Shown here: piece by piece, positions 57,057-64,000 of the stretch
Position numbering within the stretch: the stretch's first letter is position 1
Layout: the number at the start of each line of letters is the position of its first letter
NCBI RefSeq assembly: GCF_963169125.1
Contig: NC_084793.1
Location: 230,642,360-230,706,359, forward strand
Direction: 5' to 3'
From: Humulus lupulus
Lineage: Eukaryota; Streptophyta; Magnoliopsida; Rosales; Cannabaceae
DNA: 64,000 nt
Made by a program: the position numbers and the translations under genes
The notes under the pieces: generated by a model
Seen by the model: only the letters and a program-made list of their open reading frames with translations
Told to the model about the DNA's origin: nothing
Database searches by the model: none

Positions 57057-57198
57057 TCGAGTTAAGCTGGTTCTGTAGACAACCCACGTGTACATTTCGC
57101 AAAGATAGACTGGCATTTGCTATAAGTATTGTCTCTTCCTTTAGTGTGTTGTTTCCATTTTCTTACCTAAATTTTATAAATTGTAGGTTAGTAAGAAA

Positions 57199-57852
57199 AT
57201 GGTTGGCGAACCAGAGGCGATGGATCCCATCGTAATCAACCCCCCTATGGTGTATGACCAGTGGTAGAGGGTCCAAATCTGCCATGCCTTCACCAGCATA
57301 GCGCCTGCCATATTCAACAGAGAGGTCCATTCTAATGAAGTCTGGGCATGGACTTACTCGTTGGACACCATTTTCAAGGACATTGGCACCCCCCATAGGT
57401 TCAGGGTAGGATTGTAAAGTTTATACCTGAGAGGCTCAACTTTTCTGTGGTACCAGGAGAGGCACTAAAGGCCAGCCACTCCATACTGGACTACCTTTAG
57501 GATATCCATAGAGATGACCTTTGGACCTCTAGGTAGGAGGTCAAGGTGGCATATCGACTTCCACGAGCTCTTTGCTGCACAGAACAACCATGCATATGCG
57601 ATAGAGGCAACACAACGACAAGCGGTAGCAAACCCAGTGGTGGTTGAGAACCTGCCAGTAGAGGAAGTGGCTGATGACGAACTTTGCAACGAGGAAATTT
57701 CTTATGAAGAGCCGATGGACCAGACTGAGGAAGATCCCGAGGAGGATCCTGAGGAAGATCCTGAGGGAGATCCCGAGGAAGATCCCAAGGAGGGTCCTAA
57801 GGAGGATCCTGAGAAAGGTTCTGATATGGCCGCCGACAGCAACACCGACTAG
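57199..57852 (+). pseudogene. Element F leader ORF with an acidic EEDP repeat
   Basis: This open frame lies between the PBS and gag and does not resemble gag. From ATG 57199 (VGEPEAMDPIVINPPMVYD) one frame runs 218 codons, broken only by three stops (TAG near 57267, TAA near 57416, TAA near 57466). The middle has WYQER-, TFGPLGRRSRWHIDFHELFA. The C-terminus is a tandem of four to six EEDP/EGDP/KEDP units from an eagatcc(t/c)ga-like DNA repeat (57730-57830), ending DMAADSNTD. Frame conservation over 650 bp suggests it was once translated. I recognise no domain. It could be a family-specific accessory protein or a fusion partner of gag. Confidence 0.55.
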
Positions 57853-58188
57853 GTGGTAGGAGCTGCATAGGTGTTAGAAATCCACCTATTTTTGAAATAT
57901 GTACCTAATTATATATGATTAAGGAAATAAGTAACTGGTCTAGCAGGGATATGAGCCCGTTTTTTTAGGGCTAATTTTGTAATTCCCTTAGACTGGCCGA
58001 CCCGAACTTAAAATGTTCTTGTATATGGTATAGGTTATGAAATGAAGTTGCTAACTTTTGTTAAAAAGTGTTGATTGCTTGTTGTGCTTGATATGTTTGG
58101 CGTGCTTAATTAGGTTAATTAACTAACTGTGTCGATATTAACTTCTCGTCCTTATGCGCTTAGGAGCTTTTGATTTGAAATCAAACAA
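57853..58188 (+). other. Spacer between leader ORF and gag of element F
   Basis: AT-rich, non-coding. It ends in tgcgcttaggagcttttgatttgaaatcaaacaa just before the gag ATG. I see no other feature. Confidence 0.6.
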
Positions 58189-59437
58189 ATGGGAAGGACA
58201 AGAGCTCAAAGTGGAAGGGGTGTTGCTGGCCGAGGCCAGGACGCGCCTACTGATAGATCTCAGAACGCGCCTGCCGCTAGAGCTCCAAACTAAGCTGCTA
58301 GAGTTCGCGAGATAGCCGAGCAGATGAATAATCTACAAAGGCTTGTGGAGACGTAGGGAGCCCAAATTGAAAGAGGGCAAAAGAGAGAGGAGGACACTAA
58401 TGCCCTCCAAGCTAAAAGGTTTAACACTCTTTTGGAACGACTCCCCATGCCACCCAATAATGCTCAATATAACGAAGTACCACCTGGAAAAAAATGAAGA
58501 ACAGAACCTTGGCTCCCAGGTTATCATTGAGCAACCTATACTGCCAGTGAAAGCACCAAGAGTTGCCTGAGCAAAAACTATATCAGAAAGGTTTGGCAAC
58601 CAGAATCCACCTATATTCGAGGGGAGCAGTGACCCATCAATGGCAGAGGAATGGATTAGTATTTTGGAAAGAATCTTTGACTTCATTGGAACTACCGAGA
58701 GAGAGAGGGTAATTTGTGCGACCTATATGCTGAGAAAAGATGCCCGCATCTGGTGGGACGCAACCAAGAAAGGGCATAACGTTGTCAAGATGGAATGGCT
58801 AGAGTTCTTGACCTTGTTCAATGGCAAGTACTTTAGTAAGGCAGTGATCGAGCACAAAGTGAATGAGTTCACTAATCTGAAGCAGGGAACATCGAGTGTG
58901 CAGGATTACATTCAAAAATTTGACCAGCTATCTAGGTTCATGAAGAACCTGGTGAACACTGAAGAGAATAAGACCTGGAGTTTTATGAAGGGCCTACGCA
59001 GAGACATTGCCAAGTGTGTAGACACTGGAAGAACTGGCCCGGAGACGTATGCCAAAGCTGTGGAACAGGCTCTTAGCCAAGAGTCTTGGGCCATGTCAGA
59101 CAAGCCAGAACCACAGAAGAACGAAGACAGGAGGTACACTCCCAACAACCCAGGATAGTTTCAGGCCAATCAGTATGGCCCAAGGGGAAAGTTCAACCCG
59201 AGGTTTGGCCAGAACTCGGGGCAAACAAATAATCCAAGAGGCACAAGACCGATATTTGGGGGAAATAACAAAAGAAAAGGGGGACCTCCCAATTAGACAA
59301 TGGCTAGTCCCAACAAACAGCCAAGACGTGAGTTTGAACAATGGCCACTGTGCAACAAGTGTAACTGACGCCATCAGGGCGAGTGTGGGGTATGTTTTAA
59401 CTGTGGAAAGTCAGGGCACTTTGCTAAAGATTGCTGA
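58189..59437 (+). pseudogene. Element F gag
   Basis: From ATG 58189 (GRTRAQSGRGVAGRG) the frame has TAA near 58291 and TAG near 58354, both where Gln codons are expected, then shifts. The core is open at 58640-59158: EEWISILERIFDFIGTTERER, DARIWWDATKKG, FNGKYFSKAVIEHKVNEF and QYDQLSRF-like DYIQKFDQLSRF. The nucleocapsid zinc knuckle CFNCGKSGHFAKDC is intact at 59393-59434. Stops near 59157 and 59366 and frame changes break it. Confidence 0.85.
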
Positions 59438-60196
59438 ATGCCTTCCAAGGGCAATGGAAATGACCAACAGAAACAAATAGGAGCTCCGCCTCGAGTTTAT
59501 GCACTTACGCAAAGCGACAAAGGAGCTAGACCATCTGATATGGTGTCAGGTCAGATCTCTATCGCCCAAACCTTGGCATATGTATTAATGGATACTGGTG
59601 CATCACATTCTTTTGTATATGCATGCTTTGTGGAAAAACTAAATAGAAGTCCTGAGCCTATGCCTGTTATTTGTGGGGTATCTTTACCTTCAAGAGAGGA
59701 TATGCTGGTGCGAACATGGGTTAGAGGTGTACTAGTTTGGGTTGAAGGTCGTGAGCTGACGGTGGATCTGTTAGTCTTGGACCTACATGAATATGATGTC
59801 ATATTTGGGATGGATTGGTTAATCAGATATGGAATCGTTATTAATTACAAGCGCAGGAAAGTGGTCTCTACCCCAGCAGGAGAAGAATCATTCGAGTTCA
59901 AGGGTATGTCAAGAGAAAAGAAGTGTCCCCTGATTTCTGCGATGAAGGTGAGAAAAATGTTGAGTGATGGATGCATCAGTTTTCTGGAAAACATAGTGGA
60001 TAAGGATAAAGAGACAAGTCAACAACCATTTTATATACCGGTTGTGTGCAAGTTTCCCGACGTATTTCCTGAAGATATCCCAGGGATTCCACCAGATCGA
60101 GAGATCGTGTTTAAGATTGAGTTATTTCTGGGAACCGCACCGATTTCAAAGACTCCTTACAAAATGGCGCTAGCTGAACTCAAGGAGTTACAGTAG
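59438..60196 (+). pseudogene. Element F aspartic protease and RT start
   Basis: One 252-residue open frame. YVLMDTGASHSFVYACF carries the DTGAS site with Asp at 59592-59594. DLHEYDVIFGMDWL follows, then the linker VCKFPDVFPEDIPGIPPDREIVF and the RT start SKTPYKMALAELKELQ. The TAG at 60194-60196 replaces the expected residue; RT text continues in the same frame. Confidence 0.88.
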
Positions 60197-61414
60197 CAAC
60201 TACAAGAGTTACTAGACAGGAAGTTCATAAGGCCAAGCCATTCTTCGTGGGGAGCCCTGATCTTATTTGTGAAGAAGAAAGACGGCTCGATGAGAATGTG
60301 CATTGACTATTGGGAGTTGAACAAAGTGACGATCAAGAACCGATTTCCATTACCGAGGATTGACGATCTTTTCGATCAACTACAAGGAACGTCAATATTT
60401 TCCAAAATAGACCTGCGATCAGGTTATAATCAGCTCAAGGTTAAGGAGAGAGATATACCAAAGACCACCTTCAGAACACGCTATGGTCACTACGAGTTCT
60501 TAGTGATGTCCTTTGGACTAACCAATGCGCCTGTTGCATTCATGGATCTCATGAATCGCATATTTTGCGAGTAATTGGTTAAATTCGTCGTCGTGTTCAT
60601 TGACGATATTCTAGTATACTCAAAAAGCCAGGAAGAGCATGCAACACATCTGGAACTAGCCCTCTAGCGTCTGCAAGACGAAAAGATTTACGCTAAGTTT
60701 TTGAAGTGCGATTTCAGGCTAGAGAAAGTAAGTTTTCTGGGGCACATAGTATCGGGAGACAGAATTTCAGTAGATCCCACCAAAATAGAAGTTGTTAAGC
60801 AGTGGAAACCTCCGAAAAATGCTCATGAGGTTAGAAGTTTTCTTGGGTTAGCGGGAGATTACCGGTGATTTGTGGAAGGATTTTCCAAAATAGCCGCACC
60901 AATGACTGCCCTCACCCGCAAAAACATCAAATATGAATGGACTGACAAGTTTGAGAAGATTTTTCAGGAGCAGAAAACAAGATTGACGACTGCCCCAGTG
61001 CTGACAATCCCTAATGGCATAGAGGGTACACTATTTATAGTGATGCCTCAGGATGAGGGGGGAGCAGTGCTGATGCAGCACAGAAAAGTAATTGCTTATG
61101 CATCTCGACAGCTAAAAAATTACAAGAAGAACTATCCCACTCATGACCTAGAGCTGGCAGCAGTGGCTTTTGCACTGAAAATATGGAGGCACTACCTGTA
61201 CGGGATACACTGTGACATCTACACTTATCACAAAAGCCTGAAGTATTTCTTCACTCAGAAGGAATTGAATATGAGACAGCGCCGATGGTTGGAGCTGTTC
61301 AACGACTACGATTGTGACATTCTGTACCACCTGGGAAAAGAAAATAAGGTGGCAGATGCATTGAGTCGACAACCAAATGGTTACTTGATGACAATGAAAG
61401 TGGTTTCGCCGTAG
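60197..61414 (+). pseudogene. Element F reverse transcriptase and RNase H
   Basis: [36 protein letters not shown] and [14 protein letters not shown] are gypsy RT blocks. After a TAA at 60572 the active site VVVFIDDILVYSK is intact. Further text has [18 protein letters not shown]. RNase H (60872-61414) shows [20 protein letters not shown] and [18 protein letters not shown] with [13 protein letters not shown]. Stops lie near 60667 and 60868. Confidence 0.9.
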
Positions 61415-62187
61415 TTACGAGCCGACCTTGCTACCTTGGATTTAGAGATAGTAATTGGTCAATTGGCTAACCTCTCTATCGAGCCTACAATTATGGAAGC
61501 TATAAAGGCGGGCAGTTAGTCGATCCTTGGGTTCAAGGATTGATGTATGAAGTGAGGAACGAGGGGCGACCAAGATTCCATATCTCCGAAGATGGAGAAC
61601 TGGGGTTCAAGGGCAGAATATGTGTTCCGAACGATGATGAGATCAAAAAGCAGATCTTTTTCGAGGGACATAATGCTCCTTATGCCATGCATCCGAGTAC
61701 CACAAAAATGTACCAAGACTTGAAGAAATACTTTTGGTGGCCGGAGATGAAAAAGGAGACGACAGAATATGTTGCACACTGCTTGACTTGTCTGCAGACA
61801 AAGGCCGAGCATCAACGGCCAGCCGGATTGTTACAGCCCTTAGAAATTTTGGAATGTAAGTGGGAGATGGTCACTATGGACTTTGTAACAGGTCTACCAA
61901 CCATTGCCAAGGGGCACGATGCCATTTGGGTTATCGTAGATAGGCTGACTAAGTCTGCTCATTTCTTGCCGATCAAGGTAACTTATGGGGCATAAAGTTA
62001 GCAAATATTTACATTGTAGAAATAATGAGACTGCATGGTGTACCCAACTCCATCATATTAGATCGCGACAGACGTTTTACCTTGACATTCTGGAATAGAA
62101 TCCAAACGAGGTTGGGTACTAAACTGAAGTTCAGCACTTCTTTCCACCTGCAAACAGACGATCAAACTGAACGAACAATTCAGACTT
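61415..62187 (+). pseudogene. Element F integrase, truncated
   Basis: The zinc finger HNAPYAMHPSTTKM...CLTCLQTK gives the HHCC set. The core has VTMDFVTGLPTIAKG, IWVIVDRLTKSAHFLPI, the second Asp in ILDRDRRFT, and the Glu in TERTIQT. A stop near 61994 and one near 61519 interrupt it. Homology stops at about 62187 just after ERTIQT; the remaining domain and any chromodomain are missing. Confidence 0.88.
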
Positions 62188-62855
62188 TCGGACCAAGTCC
62201 TAGCCTCCAGGACCTCAAATTCTACTAAACCGGGTAGTAGAATCGATCCCGCACCCTTAGGTTTAAATTCCCGTCACTCAAGACCTACGGTGGTCAAAAT
62301 AGCCCAGCCGGGTTTCCACTTTCCCCTAAGGGACACGATGCACCTCCCAGGTTAGAAGCCCTTCATGCTTGGAACCAGGACACGGGCTGCGACTTGCCTT
62401 AAAGGGTCACGACATTCCTCCCAAATAGAAGCCCCCCACAGGACCTAGGTTTGGTTGGGTCACGACGCCCTAAGAACAGGGCCGCAACCTGACCCTGTGA
62501 ACCCATAATTCTCTATTCTTTTCCTCAGCCAAACTAAATCAAAACCATCCCAAATCCATCTTAGAACCACAATTCAATCTCCAAAATTGATTTAGCATAA
62601 TACGAGCAACCAAAACCCAGCTCAACACACTCAAAACTCTACCCAAAACTCAAATTCACAACCTTGAGACTCAAAGCTCAAGAACAACCAAACTTAAACA
62701 AAAATTCAATGAAAAACAAAGTATAAAGCTTACCTCAACTGGCAGTTTATTTCCCCTAGCTACAACAAATCCAATCCCCCGAGTACAAGCCTTCAAAACC
62801 CAAGTTTTCTGCCAAAAATCCCTTGGTTTCCTCAAGTAATTCACTTAGAAAAAAT

Positions 62856-62903
<48 letters not shown>

Positions 62904-63363
62904 TGAGTGAGATGCTACAAGTGTTTGTTGTGTTTTTGTTTTGTTTCCTTAATGCTTAAGTCACTTAAGCTAAACCTGAGGCTTAGGGTACCAAAAACGT
63001 CCCCGAGGACAAAATGGTCAAAATCCTCGACATCGCCTCCTAATCTCACTGACTCCAAATATATCCTCAAATACTTATTCCCGTTACTCGATAACCCGAT
63101 AGTGTATCAATTACCCACAATACCCCTTGACTTGCCTCGAGTCGGGTATTGGGTCTCGTTGTGATTTTCCTGTTAACTTGCTCCCTAGGATCATCTCGTG
63201 CCAAATAACCCAAATAAACCCACATAATCACATGCATATCTAGTCATATTATCATAAAAATCACATAATCACATGATTACACACATATGACTCATATAAG
63301 CGTATAATGCCATCCTGACCCCCTAATCAAGGCCCTAAGCCTTAGGTAATTTGGGACGTTACA
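62188..63363 (-). mobile_element. Element G 3' LTR, truncated
   Basis: On minus it begins TGTAACGTCCCAAATTACC at 63363 and aligns with the first part of the Tekay-type solo LTR at 7273 (shared GGCTTAGGGCCTTGATTAG, then ccgggt...gaattc-region text). Its far end is lost at about 62188. It contains a GA microsatellite. Confidence 0.8.
62857..62896. repeat. (AG)n microsatellite
   Basis: About 20 uninterrupted AG units inside the element G LTR. Confidence 0.92.
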
Positions 63364-64000
63364 ACTATCCCTTCACAGAAATTTCATCATTGAAATTTTA
63401 CCTGAAAAACTCGGTTTACTGAGTCTGCATATCTGTCTCTAGCTCGCAGGTTGCTTCCTCGACCTTGTTATTCTTCCATAATACCTTAACTAAAGGTATA
63501 GTCTTGTTCTTCAGGACCTTGTCCTTCTTGTCTAAAATCTAAACTGGCTGCTCCTCATATGACAAGTCTGCCTCCAGTTTCAGATCCTCATAACTCAATA
63601 CATGATTCCCATCTGATACATACTTCCTCAGCATGGAAATATGAACTACGTTGTGCACACTAGACCTAGGGCTCAACTTTCTATTCTTCCCAAATCTCTT
63701 CACCCCTCTCAGGAGTGAAACCCTAAGGAAGACATAGTCTCCCACTTGGAACTCCATGTTCCTCTGCTTTGGGCCTGAATAAATCTTCTGTCTACTCTGA
63801 GACGCGAGCATCCGAGCTGTAATCTTCTCAATAGCCTCAGTGGTCCTCTGAACTCCCTCAGGACCCAAATATTTCCTCTCACCCATCTCATCCTAGTGAA
63901 TGGGAGATTTGCACCTTCTACCATACAACAGCTCATAAGGTGCCACTCTAATAGTTGACTAGTAGCTGTTGTTATAGGAAAACTCTATCAAAGACAAATA
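63364..64000 (-). pseudogene. Element G integrase C-terminus with PPT, runs off the window
   Basis: The open piece 63886-63539 has MGERKYLGPEGVQRT, ITARMLASQSRQKIYSG, QVGDYVFLRVSLLRGVKRFGK and HNVVHISMLRKYV, the integrase C-terminal region of Tekay-like elements. Downstream text (IPLVKVLWKNNKVEEATCELE) is the chromodomain-like tail. The polypurine stretch (minus: GAAATTTCTGTGAAGGGATAG) lies at 63366-63386, directly before the LTR. Stops before and inside the tail show decay. The rest lies beyond base 64000. Confidence 0.82.

Larger units (their letters stand above)
52269..62187 (+). mobile_element. Element F: Tekay-type gypsy element, truncated at its 3' side
   Basis: It has a long 5' LTR, a PBS matching initiator tRNA-Met, a leader ORF, gag with a zinc knuckle, protease, RT, RNase H and integrase in gypsy order. 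The gag and pol text resembles plant chromoviruses of the Tekay/Del type. It breaks within the integrase at about 62187, so PPT and 3' LTR are absent. It entered the internal region of the Athila-type element. Confidence 0.85.

Noticed and set aside
57674..57859. Arg/Ile-rich 61-codon frame overlapping the acidic repeat
   Set aside because: It is a frame shadow of the EEDP repeat; the 57199 frame keeps continuity over 650 bp and this one does not.

Overview
This is plant nuclear DNA, almost certainly from a eudicot, made almost entirely of nested transposable elements. The coding remnants are Ty3/gypsy (Tat, Tekay-type chromovirus and Athila types), Ty1/copia, a Mutator-like DNA transposon (MULE) and a Cassandra TRIM LTR carrying a 5S-rRNA-like segment. 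I found no convincing host gene, tRNA, rRNA locus or CRISPR array. Species cannot be named from the sequence.

Layout, left to right. 1-2.46 kb is AT-rich sequence in which I recognise nothing except a (TA)n tract. 2.47-3.56 kb is the LTR, primer-binding site and start of gag of a Tat-like element (A). A copia element (B) entered that gag at 3565 and appears to continue, cut up by later insertions, to about 47.87 kb (LTR pieces 3565-4044 and 18022-18740, leader 27714-28203, gag 28204-28407 and from 44220, then pol). Inside B sit: element C (4045-18016, Tat, gag-pol on minus, TSD CATTT), with a Tekay-type solo LTR (7273-9465, TSD AACAG) inside it; the MULE (18741-27713); and element D (28408-44214, Tat, minus, TSD CTAAC), with a GC-rich solo LTR (32970-34516, TSD CCATA) and a Cassandra solo LTR (35107-35478, TSD CAAGG) inside it.

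Right part. B is broken at about 47.87 kb against a Tekay-like LTR fragment, then comes a Tat pol fragment on plus (E, 48.3-50.8 kb), an Athila-type LTR on minus (50806-52162) with its polypurine tract, and a Tekay-type element on plus (F) beginning at 52269. F has a long 5' LTR (to 57042, itself carrying a Tat-type solo LTR at 53121-54060, TSD AAAGG), a tRNA-Met-type PBS, an unusual leader ORF with an acidic repeat, then gag, protease, RT, RNase H and integrase. F stops abruptly at about 62187 against the truncated LTR and integrase C-terminus of an opposite-strand element (G) that runs out of the window.

How the genes work together. The MULE is the most complete unit. It has terminal inverted repeats of 0.7-0.84 kb and two tail-to-tail genes: an open transposase (MuDR DNA-binding region, MULE DDE domain, SWIM and CCHC zinc fingers), and a spliced DUF1985/Ulp1-like cysteine protease gene with a visible His-Asp-Cys set but one frameshift. 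Its non-coding parts are packed with a degenerate GTACGATA/CCCGATGG word that is always sense to the adjacent gene. C and D each carry gag-pol on minus and, on plus between pol and the 3' LTR, a spliced antisense gene (Transposase_28-like in C, with coiled-coil tails in both) preceded by its own TATA-like box. All retroelement gag-pol genes here are broken by stops and frameshifts, and several have a catalytic Asp changed to Asn.
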